Shown here one piece after another: positions 40,654 to 48,446 of a stretch of DNA of 64,000 bases (positions are counted from its first letter, which is position 1; the number at the start of each line of letters is the position of its first letter). The stretch lies in NCBI RefSeq assembly GCF_900111765.1, contig NZ_FOIB01000006.1, positions 372,001 to 436,000 of the forward strand, written 5' to 3'. The notes beneath the pieces are model-generated. The model made no database searches and had not been told where the DNA came from. It was given only the letters and a program-made list of their open reading frames with translations. Origin of the DNA: Myxococcus fulvus. GTDB lineage: Bacteria; Myxococcota; Myxococcia; Myxococcales; Myxococcaceae. Made by a program: the position numbers and the translations under genes.

Positions 40654-41469
40654 TCAGCGCGGATTCTCGCCGCTTCCCACGCGCACGTCGAACCTCGTCA
40701 CGGCGAGCGTGCCTTGTTCCCATCGCTCACCTCCTCCCACCAGGACCCGCCGCACCTCGTCGGGCGAGGGCTCCAGGCCCGAGGGGGTGGCGGCCAGCCA
40801 CAACGTCACCGGCCCTGATTCGCCCTCCAGGCTGACGCCCGACAGGCCCTGCGGGTCGCGCAGGTCATGCGTCCCCGCCTCCAGCACGAAGGTGCCCAGG
40901 AGCTCCGGCTCCTGCTCGGCCCGCTGCTGGAAGAGCAGGCCCGTGCCCGCCTCGGTGGCGTGGTAGCGAAGGAGCAGCACGTCGCCCGCGGCCACCTGCG
41001 TGTCCGGGTCCAACCGCCGCAGGCTCCCATCCGCGCCGCGCGCCACCACCGCCAGCTCCAGGGCAATCTTCCCCACCTGGCCCTTCACGCCGGGCGCCAG
41101 CGAGTCCGTCCCCACCTCCACCCCCGCGTCCGACTGGCGCACCCGGGGCACCACCACCACGGCGAGCAGCGCCGCGGCCACCGCGCCCGCCACCACGCCC
41201 CAGCGCTGCGCGTCCCACCGGGGTGGTGCGCGAAGCTGCTTCTTCACCCGCGCCAGGCCCACCTCGTCCAAGGGGGCCTGGGGGCGCGGGGGCGAGAGCG
41301 CCAGGAGCACCGCGTCCACCCGCCCGTCCAGGAGGTCCGGGCCGGAGTGGGTGGCGAGGTAGCCCTCACACGCCTCACACGCGGTGGCCAGGTGCTCGCG
41401 GAAGTACGTCACCGCGTCCGGCTCACGACGGGCAAGGGCGCTGAGCGCCTCGTCATCCAGGTGTCTCAT
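40654..41469 (-). CDS. Anti-sigma factor, membrane-anchored
   Basis: A 271-aa protein encoded just after the ECF sigma factor (6-bp gap). The N-terminus has FREHLATACEACEGYL, a His26-x4-Cys31-x2-Cys34 motif like the zinc-binding anti-sigma ZAS motif (usually His-x3-Cys-x2-Cys), followed by a single membrane segment (WGVVAGAVAAALLAVVVVP). The C-terminal about 150 residues are periplasmic and beta-rich (DTQVAAGDVLLLRYHATEAGTG), similar to DUF4384-type regions. It should hold the sigma factor inactive until an envelope signal arrives. Confidence 0.78.
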   Translation of the reverse strand: MRHLDDEALSALARREPDAVTYFREHLATACEACEGYLATHSGPDLLDGRVDAVLLALSPPRPQAPLDEVGLARVKKQLRAPPRWDAQRWGVVAGAVAAALLAVVVVPRVRQSDAGVEVGTDSLAPGVKGQVGKIALELAVVARGADGSLRRLDPDTQVAAGDVLLLRYHATEAGTGLLFQQRAEQEPELLGTFVLEAGTHDLRDPQGLSGVSLEGESGPVTLWLAATPSGLEPSPDEVRRVLVGGGERWEQGTLAVTRFDVRVGSGENPR

Positions 41470-41475
41470 GACCTC

Positions 41476-42051
41476 TCACTCCCACCGACCGGCGAGCACT
41501 CGCCGCAGCAACTCTCTCTTGATACGGCCCCGGAAGCGCTCGAGTCTCATCGTCACGGCGCTTTTGCCCACGCCCATCTGCTCCGCAATCTCACGCGCGG
41601 ACAGCTCCCCTTCGATATAGAAAAGCTGCACTGTCCGCTTCTCCTCGCCCTCGGGCAGCTCGGCGATGAGCTGACGGACCACCTCGATGTCGCGCTCGAG
41701 CTGCAGGGACTCCGGCACGGGCGGCACCGCCTCGGGCTCCGGGTCCGCGATGTCGTCCTCCAGCCTCCGGAGGTGGGCCTTGCGCTCCAGCCGGGTGCGT
41801 GCCCGGTTGCGAGCGATGGACAAGAGCCATGCCTCGAAGGCCCCCGGCTCCTTCAGCCGGGGCAGCGCCCGGAACGCCCGGACGAAGGACTCCTGGATGA
41901 CGTCCTCCACCTCGTCCGAGTCCAGCGGGGCGAACCCCGCCACCAACCTCGCCACGAGGGGGCGGGTGCGCCGATACAGTTCACTGAAGGCGGAAGTCTC
42001 CCCACTCGCCGCGCGCCGTACCCACTCCGCCAGTCCCTCCGTGGAACCCAC
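41476..42051 (-). CDS. ECF-type RNA polymerase sigma factor
   Basis: A 191-aa sigma factor. GTG 42051 has GGAGG 4 nt upstream; GTG 42087 would add 12 residues. Region 2 is AFSELYRRTRPLVARLVAGF, DEVEDVIQESFVRAFRALPRL, FEAWLLSIARNRARTRLERK. Region 4 is ELPEGEEKRTVQLFYIEGELSAREIAEQMGVGKSAVTMRLERFRGRIKREL in outline, with a helix-turn-helix. It should direct transcription of its own operon (sigma, anti-sigma, caspase-like protein, Cys-rich lipoprotein). It is divergent from serC. Confidence 0.9.
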   Translation of the reverse strand: MGSTEGLAEWVRRAASGETSAFSELYRRTRPLVARLVAGFAPLDSDEVEDVIQESFVRAFRALPRLKEPGAFEAWLLSIARNRARTRLERKAHLRRLEDDIADPEPEAVPPVPESLQLERDIEVVRQLIAELPEGEEKRTVQLFYIEGELSAREIAEQMGVGKSAVTMRLERFRGRIKRELLRRVLAGRWE

Positions 42052-42121
42052 CTGACCTCCAGACCCCCGGGACGGCCCGGTGGCCACGCTGCATTTCCAG
42101 TCTCCCCGGGGCCGCTCCTGG

Positions 42122-42150
42122 AGGAAGCGGACGAGGGCGGGCCGCTTCCT
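42122..42150. promoter_or_regulatory. 9-bp inverted repeat in sigma/serC divergent region
   Basis: AGGAAGCGG (42122-42130) and CCGCTTCCT (42142-42150) form a perfect inverted repeat, centred about 85 bp from both starts. It could be an operator for either gene; no ECF promoter was confidently found. Confidence 0.35.
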
Positions 42151-42223
42151 ACTGGCTCCCGGGGGGGCGTCGGGAGGAAGAATGGGCCCCGCCGTTTCAT
42201 TTCGAAGAGGAGCCCTGTCCGCC

Positions 42224-43312
42224 ATGCGCGTCATCAACTTCAACCCCGGTCCCGCCGGCCTGCCCCTTCCCGCCCTGGAGCGCGCCCGGGACGAGCTGCT
42301 CGACTTCCAGGGCTCCGGCATGTCCGTCATGGAGCACAGCCACCGGGGCAAGGAGTACGAGGCCGTCCACGACGAGGCCATCGCCCTCCTGTCGGAGCTG
42401 ACGGGCCTGCCGTCCACGCACCAGGTCCTCTTCCTCACCGGCGGCGCTTCGCAGCAGTTCGCCCAGGTGCCGATGAACTTCCTCACCCCCGACACGAGCG
42501 CCGACTACCTCATGACGGGCGTGTGGAGCGAGAAGGCGCTCGACGAGGCGAAGTACTACGGCAAGCCCCGCGTCGCCGCGACGACGGTGCAACCCGACAA
42601 GCACTACACCCGCGTGCCGCGCCAGGACGAGCTGTCCTTGGATGCCAGGGCCGCGTACGTCCATGTCACCACCAACAACACCATCTACGGCACGCAGTGG
42701 CACGCCATGCCGGACACGGGGCAGGTGCCGCTGGTGGCGGACATGAGCTCCGACTTCCTGTGGAAGAAGATGGACCTGTCGCGCTTCGGGCTGGTCTACG
42801 CGGGCGCGCAGAAGAACCTGGGGCCGTCCGGTGTCACGCTGGTGGTGGCCCAGAAGGACTTCATCGCGAAGGGCCGCAAGGACATCCCGAAGATCTTCCG
42901 GTACGCCGTCCACGCGGAGAACAACTCGCTCTACAACACGCCCCCCACGCTGGCCATCTACCTGGTGCGCAACGTGCTCGCGTGGATGAAGGACGTGGGC
43001 GGGCTGGGCCAGCTTGAAGCGTGGAACCGGCAGAAGGCGGACCTGCTCTACGGCGCGCTGGACACGCACTCGGGCTTCTACCGGGCCCCCGTGGAGCGCG
43101 CGTCGCGTTCAGTGATGAACGTCGTGTTCCATCTGCCCACGCCGGAGCTGGACGCGGCCTTCGTCGCTGACGCGAAGCGGCAAGGAATGGTGGGGCTCAA
43201 GGGCCACCGGACCGCTGGAGGAATCCGGGTTTCCACGTACAACGCGGTGACTGTGGAGAATGTGCGCACCCTCGTCACCTTCATGGAGCATTTCGTGAAG
43301 ACGCGTGGCTAG
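42224..43312 (+). CDS. serC: Phosphoserine aminotransferase
   Basis: SerC makes phosphoserine from phosphohydroxypyruvate with PLP, in serine and pyridoxal biosynthesis. The protein is 362 aa from ATG 42224 (AGAGGAG upstream). Seen: [18 protein letters not shown], the substrate loop [29 protein letters not shown], the PLP Asp region VADMSSDFL, and the PLP Lys in [15 protein letters not shown]-terminal [20 protein letters not shown]. Length and motifs are complete. It is followed by a chalcone-isomerase-like gene and a terminator. Confidence 0.97.
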   Translation: MRVINFNPGPAGLPLPALERARDELLDFQGSGMSVMEHSHRGKEYEAVHDEAIALLSELTGLPSTHQVLFLTGGASQQFAQVPMNFLTPDTSADYLMTGVWSEKALDEAKYYGKPRVAATTVQPDKHYTRVPRQDELSLDARAAYVHVTTNNTIYGTQWHAMPDTGQVPLVADMSSDFLWKKMDLSRFGLVYAGAQKNLGPSGVTLVVAQKDFIAKGRKDIPKIFRYAVHAENNSLYNTPPTLAIYLVRNVLAWMKDVGGLGQLEAWNRQKADLLYGALDTHSGFYRAPVERASRSVMNVVFHLPTPELDAAFVADAKRQGMVGLKGHRTAGGIRVSTYNAVTVENVRTLVTFMEHFVKTRG

Positions 43313-43353
43313 TGTGCGTCGGAGCACGTGAAACAACCCACTTGGAGGGATTC

Positions 43354-43929
43354 ATGAAAGCCACCCTGTCCGCCGTCGCGCTCTGTCTGCTGTTCGCCCT
43401 GCCTGCCTCCGCCGCTCCGGGAGAGGCCCAGGAGGTCGCCGGGGTGAAGTTCCCCGGAACCGCCAAGGTGGAGGGCAAGGAGCTGAAGCTCAACGGCGTG
43501 GGCCTGCGCAAGAAGATGATGTTCAAGGTCTACGCGGTGGGCCTGTACGTGGAGACGCCGAGCCAGGACGCCGCAGCGCTCGTGTCCGCCGACGAGTCCA
43601 AGCGCGTGCGCATGTACATGCTGCGGGACTTGGACAAGAAGAGCATCACCGACGCCATCGTGGAGGGCTTCAAGAAGAACGCGGGCGACAAGCTGCCGGC
43701 GCTCCAGGAGCGGCTGAACACCTTCGCCAACGCGATTCCGGACGTGAAGAAGGGCGAGGAGATCATCCTCACCTACGTCCCGGGTTCCGGCACGAGCGTG
43801 CGGAGCACCAAGGTGACGGAGCCCATCTCGGTGGAGGGCAAGGACTTCGCCGACGCGCTGTTCTCCGTGTGGCTGGGCAAGTCGCCGGTGGACGGCGGCC
43901 TGAAGGACGGGATGCTCGGCAAGGACTGA
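43354..43929 (+). CDS. Chalcone isomerase-like exported protein
   Basis: A 191-aa protein with a signal peptide (AVALCLLFALPASAA) and GGAGG before ATG 43354. The fold of CHI-like proteins is evident: GVKFPGTAKVEGKELKLNGVGLRKK split, FKVYAVGLYVETP, then VRMYMLRDLDKKSI and VVWLGKSPVD-like FSVWLGKSPVDGGLK. Bacterial members are periplasmic and of unknown function, not flavonoid enzymes. It lies 41 bp after serC on the same strand, with a strong terminator after it. Confidence 0.85.
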   Translation: MKATLSAVALCLLFALPASAAPGEAQEVAGVKFPGTAKVEGKELKLNGVGLRKKMMFKVYAVGLYVETPSQDAAALVSADESKRVRMYMLRDLDKKSITDAIVEGFKKNAGDKLPALQERLNTFANAIPDVKKGEEIILTYVPGSGTSVRSTKVTEPISVEGKDFADALFSVWLGKSPVDGGLKDGMLGKD

Positions 43930-43951
43930 GCCTCGCTTCGTGTCGTACACG

Positions 43952-43987
43952 CGCCCCATGTCTCCCTCGGGAGGCGTGGGGCGTTTT
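43952..43987 (+). terminator. Rho-independent terminator after CHI-like gene
   Basis: CGCCCCATGTCTCC / GGGAGGCGTGGGGCG form a stem of about 14 bp (two wobble pairs) around a short ctc/ctcg loop, followed at once by TTTT (43984-43987). It ends the serC-CHI transcript 22 bp after the stop. Confidence 0.8.
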
Positions 43988-44102
43988 CGTGAGCGGGCGT
44001 GGGGCCTTGAAATACGTGGGCACGTGGGCCGTAGTGGCCTGTGTGTGCCCGGGTGCACGGCGACGCCGGGTCTGATAGCAACCCGCCGGTCAGGAGGATG
44101 AC

Positions 44103-44351
44103 ATGGGAATCTGCTCGTGGCTGGTGCTGGGAGGGCTCGCGGGGTGGATCGCGAGCATCATCAAGGGAACGAACGCGAGGATGGGAATCTTCGCCAACAT
44201 CGCGACGGGCATCGTCGGCTCGATGATTGGCGGCTTCCTGTTCAGCCTGCTGGGTGGACGCGGCGTGACGGGGTTCAACCTCTACTCGTTGGCGGTGGCC
44301 ACGGTGGGGGCGGTCATCCTCATCAGCATCGTCCAGGCGATACGCAAATAG
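44103..44351 (+). CDS. GlsB/YeaQ/YmgE-family stress membrane protein
   Basis: An 82-aa membrane protein with GGAGG before ATG 44103. It has three hydrophobic segments with the family Gly motifs: SWLVLGGLAGWIASIIKG, GIFANIATGIVGSMIGGFLF, and LAVATVGAVILISIVQAIRK. Members are induced by stress or in stationary phase and anchor Asp23-type proteins in Gram-positives; the role in Proteobacteria is unclear. It stands alone, ending convergently to the radical SAM gene. Confidence 0.9.
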   Translation: MGICSWLVLGGLAGWIASIIKGTNARMGIFANIATGIVGSMIGGFLFSLLGGRGVTGFNLYSLAVATVGAVILISIVQAIRK

Positions 44352-44357
44352 GCGCGC

Positions 44358-45395
44358 TCAGAAGAGGCTGAGCTGGGGCGAGGGCGGTGGCCTTCGCGGC
44401 GGGCGCCGGAAGGTGTCCGGTGCCGGCTCGGTGATGTACGAGGTGCGCAGGCCCACCCTGCGCGCCGTCGTCTGGAAGAGGCTGTGGATGGTCTGGGCGT
44501 AGAGCCCCTCGCCTCGCATGCGGTGCTTGAAGCGGGAGTCGCTGAGCTCCCCGCCGCGCGTCTCTCGGATGCGGTGGAGCACGCGCTCGGCGCGCAGGGG
44601 GAGTTTGGCGCGCAGCCGCTCCTCGAAGACCTCCTTCACGGGGCCGGGCAGGCGCACCAGGGTGTAGTGGGCGCGGCTGGCGCCGGCCTCCTTCGCGGCG
44701 GTGAGGACACGGTGGATGTCCTCGTCGTTGAGGCCGGGGATGATGGGCGCGAAGGAGATGGCCACGTCGATGCCCGCCTCGGCGAGGCGGCGGATGGCGA
44801 GCAGCCGCCGCTGGGGCGAGGCCGCGTAGGGCTCCATGGCGCGGGCGATGTCCGCGTGGTGGAAGGGCAGGCTGATGCTGACCCACAGCCGGGCGTCGCG
44901 GGAGATGCGCTGGAGCACGTCGATGTCCCGCTCGATGAGCACGCCCTTGGTGACGATGCCGACGGGGTTCTTGTACTCGGCGCAGACCTCCAGGCACGCG
45001 CGCGTCAGGCGCATGGAGGCCTCGAGCGGCTGGTAGCAGTCGGTGACGCCGCTGAAGACGACGGTGTCGCCCTTCCAGGAGGGGCGCTCGAAGGCGTCGC
45101 GGAGCAGCTCCGCCGCGCGCGGCTTCATCACGAGCTTCGTCTCGAAGTCGGTGCCGGCGCCGAAGTCGAGGTACTGGTGGGTGGGGCGCGCGTAGCAGTA
45201 GGCGCACGCGTGCAGACAGCCCCGGTAGGGATTGACGCTCCAGTCGAAGCCCACGTCCGGGCTGTCGTTGTGGGAGAGGACCTGGCGGCTGTGGTCCTCC
45301 CAGACCTCCAGCTTCGCGGGAGGAATCTCGTCCAGGTACTCCACCTCGGTGCTCGCCCACGGGTTGGGCGGATTGTCGACGGGGCGGGCTTTCAC
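44358..45395 (-). CDS. PA0069-family radical SAM protein
   Basis: A 345-aa enzyme with the radical SAM cluster motif CLHACAYCY (Cx3Cx2C), preceded by DWSVNPYRGC, and followed by HQYLDFGAGTDFETKLVMK, FSGVTDCYQPLE and IPGLNDEDI. This pattern belongs to the PA0069/SPL-related radical SAM family (COG1533). Members resemble spore photoproduct lyase, but the reaction is unknown. Length is normal. The C-terminal tail (PRRPPPSPQLSLF) is low-complexity. Confidence 0.9.
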   Translation of the reverse strand: MKARPVDNPPNPWASTEVEYLDEIPPAKLEVWEDHSRQVLSHNDSPDVGFDWSVNPYRGCLHACAYCYARPTHQYLDFGAGTDFETKLVMKPRAAELLRDAFERPSWKGDTVVFSGVTDCYQPLEASMRLTRACLEVCAEYKNPVGIVTKGVLIERDIDVLQRISRDARLWVSISLPFHHADIARAMEPYAASPQRRLLAIRRLAEAGIDVAISFAPIIPGLNDEDIHRVLTAAKEAGASRAHYTLVRLPGPVKEVFEERLRAKLPLRAERVLHRIRETRGGELSDSRFKHRMRGEGLYAQTIHSLFQTTARRVGLRTSYITEPAPDTFRRPPRRPPPSPQLSLF

Positions 45396-45470
45396 CCGCC
45401 CAGAGTGGGGCTGAAATTCCGTTCAGTCAAGTGCGAGGACGATGTCTGTCATTCCCACGGGCCTTCGCCC

Positions 45471-45935
45471 TCATGCGCCCAGATAGGCGAGCATGACGTC
45501 CTTGTCCCCCGTCGCGAGCACGTACGGCGTACCGGGAGCAATGACGTCCTGGCGTGCCGCGACACCCTCCACCGCGTCCTGGGCATGGACGAGCTGCACG
45601 CCAGCTCCGCCTCCGCCGAGCACGAGCGGCGCGCCCATCTTGAGGTCCAGCACCACCACCTGTCGCCGGGCGGGGCGCGGCTCCGCCATGTCCACGACGA
45701 CGAAGTCCCCCGCGAAGCGGCGCTGGTCGCAGCGGAAGACCCACAGGTTGCGCTTGCGCTCCAGCAGCTCTTTCACGAAGGGCTTCTCGTTGCTCTTCAA
45801 GGCGTAGCGCTCGGAGAGCAGGGCGGCGGTGGAGAGCGGATGGCCCTCCTCCTTCACCAGCAGCAGCGCCCACGGGTTCGCGTGCCGGAGCAGCGGCAGC
45901 AGGACGGGCAGGACGATGGGCGGCTCGCGAGGCAT
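45471..45935 (-). CDS. Conserved protein of unknown function
   Basis: A 154-aa protein from ATG 45935; an in-frame start further upstream (45989) would add 18 residues of unusual composition. No signal peptide, membrane segment or known motif is visible. It has a mixed alpha/beta pattern (PWALLLVKEEGHPLS, ERKRNLWVFRCDQRRFAGDFVVVDM, RQVVVLDLKMGAPLVLG). Codon use fits a real gene. I do not recognise it. Confidence 0.6.
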   Translation of the reverse strand: MPREPPIVLPVLLPLLRHANPWALLLVKEEGHPLSTAALLSERYALKSNEKPFVKELLERKRNLWVFRCDQRRFAGDFVVVDMAEPRPARRQVVVLDLKMGAPLVLGGGGAGVQLVHAQDAVEGVAARQDVIAPGTPYVLATGDKDVMLAYLGA

Positions 45936-46090
45936 GCGCGGACGGGCTCGACGAGCCACGTGGCTCGTGTCGGACGGACAGTCGAACACATCACGGCGTG
46001 TCTCGACGATGACGTTTGTATCCGGGCTCCCTCAGAATCCCGGGCTCTGGTAGAGGGGCGACGTCGTCAACCCACTCCTGGAGTCTCCGC

Positions 46091-46615
46091 ATGTCCCGGT
46101 TCTCGCGTCACGCGCTCGTGCTCTCCCTGTTGCTCACCTCCACCTCGGCGCTCGCGGGCTCGCAGTGGGTGCAGGCGCGCACGGTGCTCAACACGTGTGG
46201 CTACTTCAGCACCTCGCAGGCGGAAATCACCCTGACGTACCGCAACGATGAGCTGCCCTGGGGCACCAGCGTGTTCCTCATCTACGGCTGGGGCGGCAGC
46301 TCCGGTCCGTCGAACCCGTTCGACTGGGCTCCGGCGCCGCAGACCGTGGAAGTGCCCGCCGTGGCTCCGTGGCACTGGGGCACCACGGTGACGGGTGTCA
46401 TCCGGTCGCGCTCGTCCACGCAGTACACGAGCATCAACTACGTCTGGAAGGTGGTCCTCCCGGACGGGCACGAGTTCTACGAGAAGGGCAACGGCTCCAC
46501 CTACGGCTACTACGCCGCGGACTTCTCGCAGGTGCCCATGCCGTGCACGAACACCGCCGGCGCCTTCATCGGCAACGCGACGCCGTTGACCATCACCACC
46601 GTCGTCAAGAACTGA
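46091..46615 (+). CDS. Small secreted protein of unknown function
   Basis: A 174-aa protein with a signal peptide (LVLSLLLTSTSALAG). The mature part is beta-rich and aromatic with two Cys that may pair (VLNTCGYFSTSQ, VPMPCTNTAG). Features such as SVFLIYGWGG, VTGVIRSRSSTQYTSINYVWKVVL and EKGNGSTYGYYAADF suggest an immunoglobulin-like or carbohydrate-binding sandwich. I do not recognise a family. It is transcribed alone. Confidence 0.65.
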   Translation: MSRFSRHALVLSLLLTSTSALAGSQWVQARTVLNTCGYFSTSQAEITLTYRNDELPWGTSVFLIYGWGGSSGPSNPFDWAPAPQTVEVPAVAPWHWGTTVTGVIRSRSSTQYTSINYVWKVVLPDGHEFYEKGNGSTYGYYAADFSQVPMPCTNTAGAFIGNATPLTITTVVKN

Positions 46616-46775
46616 CGCCCGTCGTCCCCGCTCGCGCCACGGGGCCCTGCGAAGGAAACCCCCGCCTGACGTCGTGTGTCACCGCGGGGGACCTTCTCGA
46701 AAAGGGGGGCCCCGAGGTAGACCCTGTCCCCGAGGCCGGCACTCGGGGCGGCCGGCAGGAGAGGGGGACGTCTTG

Positions 46776-48437
46776 GTGTCGAGCCAACGTGGTGCCGAGC
46801 GGGAATACCGACATGACAACCTGCGCAGCGGTCTGAAGACCGACACGCGGCTGGATGGCGTGATGCCCCACCTCGGGGTGGGGTGGATTGCCTGGGACAG
46901 TGGGTTTCGTGGCTCGGGCCTGCGCGTGGGCGACCGCATCGTCGCGGTCGACGGCGAGCCCATCGTCACGCCTCCGGACATGCCCACCCGGCAGCGCACC
47001 GGCCCCTGTTTGATTGGCCAGCACGCCGAGAACCAGACCTGGGTGCGACAGGGACGCAAGGAGGGGGACCTGGTCCGCTTGCGAGTCCTGCGCAGGCGCG
47101 CGCCGGGGGACGGCTGGGAGACGCTGGAGCTCAGCGGCACGCTGCTCCACGAGCGCCTCTGGAGCCTGGGCGAGACGACGACGCGAATCCTCGGACCGGG
47201 CGGGCCCGAGCAACTGGGCCGCGACGGCTTCGACGAGTCCTGGTCGGGCTGGGTCGACAAGCGGGTCTTCGAGTGGGAGCGCCTCCTCGACGGGACGTTC
47301 GGCATCTGGCGCACCGCGCGCGGGACGCGGATGGAGCTCGCCAACCACCTGGCGCACAAGGCGCGCGTGGACTACCTGGTCGAGCACTTCCCCGGTCCCC
47401 TGGCGACGGCGATGCGCGATGACTGGGAACACGTGCGTGCTTGCCTCGAGGGTGAGCGCGTCTCGCTCCCCGAGGGCGCCCTCGACTTCCGCAGCCGGGG
47501 CGAGGAGCAGGTCAAGGCCATCGGCCTGCGGGCCACCGCGGCCTGGAAGGCCCTGCTGGAGTCGCGCGCCTCGGAGACCCTCGGCGCGTTCCCCGTCGTC
47601 GACCCCTTCCGCGGCGACCGCTCGGTGGTGACGGGCAAGCTGGTCGCGCTGCCGCAAGTGAGTCAGCGCGACTGGATTGTCGACATGGGCAATGCCTACC
47701 TGGCCTGGAACCAATCGGGGGCGTGGGTCTTCTGTCCCGTCAACACCCCGGCCATGGCCCGGGTCTTCGCCGCCATGTATCGCTATCAGCGGCGCGTCTC
47801 TCCATCGATTCGGGTCGACATCACCCTGCTCGGTCGCATCCTGCCGGATCCACGTCTGCTCGCCGGCTCGGGGCGCACCGCCGCAGGTCTGGAGGTGGAG
47901 CCCATCGCGGCCCTCATCGGCGGCGCGGTCTGCGTCGACGTCACGGACACGCGCGAGGGTGGGCCGTTCTTCGCGGGGGAGGAGTCGCTGCGCCAGGAGA
48001 CCTCGGGTCCCCTGGCCGACGACGCGGGCCCGCGCGAGGTGCTGGAGGCGATGATTGCCGCCGTGAAGCGAGGCGACCAGGAGACGTGGAACAGCCTCTT
48101 CGCCGACTGGCGCGCCGTTCCCGATGAGCAGCGGCCCATCTACTACCCGGTCTACACCTGGAACGGCCGCGACAGCGAGTGGGTGCGCTCGCGGCGGCTC
48201 TTGCTCGACAAGGTCCTCGACGCGCGGGTGCACTGGTGCGGGGACGCGCGCACCGTCATCCGTGGTGACGAGGCCCCGGGCCTGCCGCGCATCGAGCAGG
48301 TGGAGCTGGAGGTCGACCACGTCGGCCTCTTCGAGGGCCAGACGCGCACGTTCAACTCGGTCGAGGTGCACCGGCGCTGGGAGCTGCAGCGCCGCGCCGG
48401 AGGCCCCTGGCGCATCACCAGCCAGCAGAGTCTGTGA
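46776..48437 (+). CDS. PDZ-like cytoplasmic protein of an unknown gene pair
   Basis: A 553-aa protein; GTG 46776 has a GGGGGA site upstream. No signal peptide is seen. Residues about 28-110 look like a PDZ domain (MPHLGVGWIAWDSGFRGSGLRVGDRIVAVDGEPI split). The middle (about 130-400) is unrecognised, with Trp-rich strands and FPVVDPFRGDRSVV. The last about 100 residues begin like an NTF2-like fold (LEAMIAAVKRGDQETWNSLFADW). It lies 9 bp before the helical-protein gene, so the two are probably one operon. Function unknown. Confidence 0.7.
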   Translation: MSSQRGAEREYRHDNLRSGLKTDTRLDGVMPHLGVGWIAWDSGFRGSGLRVGDRIVAVDGEPIVTPPDMPTRQRTGPCLIGQHAENQTWVRQGRKEGDLVRLRVLRRRAPGDGWETLELSGTLLHERLWSLGETTTRILGPGGPEQLGRDGFDESWSGWVDKRVFEWERLLDGTFGIWRTARGTRMELANHLAHKARVDYLVEHFPGPLATAMRDDWEHVRACLEGERVSLPEGALDFRSRGEEQVKAIGLRATAAWKALLESRASETLGAFPVVDPFRGDRSVVTGKLVALPQVSQRDWIVDMGNAYLAWNQSGAWVFCPVNTPAMARVFAAMYRYQRRVSPSIRVDITLLGRILPDPRLLAGSGRTAAGLEVEPIAALIGGAVCVDVTDTREGGPFFAGEESLRQETSGPLADDAGPREVLEAMIAAVKRGDQETWNSLFADWRAVPDEQRPIYYPVYTWNGRDSEWVRSRRLLLDKVLDARVHWCGDARTVIRGDEAPGLPRIEQVELEVDHVGLFEGQTRTFNSVEVHRRWELQRRAGGPWRITSQQSL

Positions 48438-48446
48438 GGACCACCC

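Noticed and set aside
46680-46760. Small RNA from overlapping inverted repeats
   Set aside because: CCCCCGC/GCGGGGG and GCCCCGAG/CTCGGGGC are real repeats, but no promoter or T-tract supports an RNA gene.
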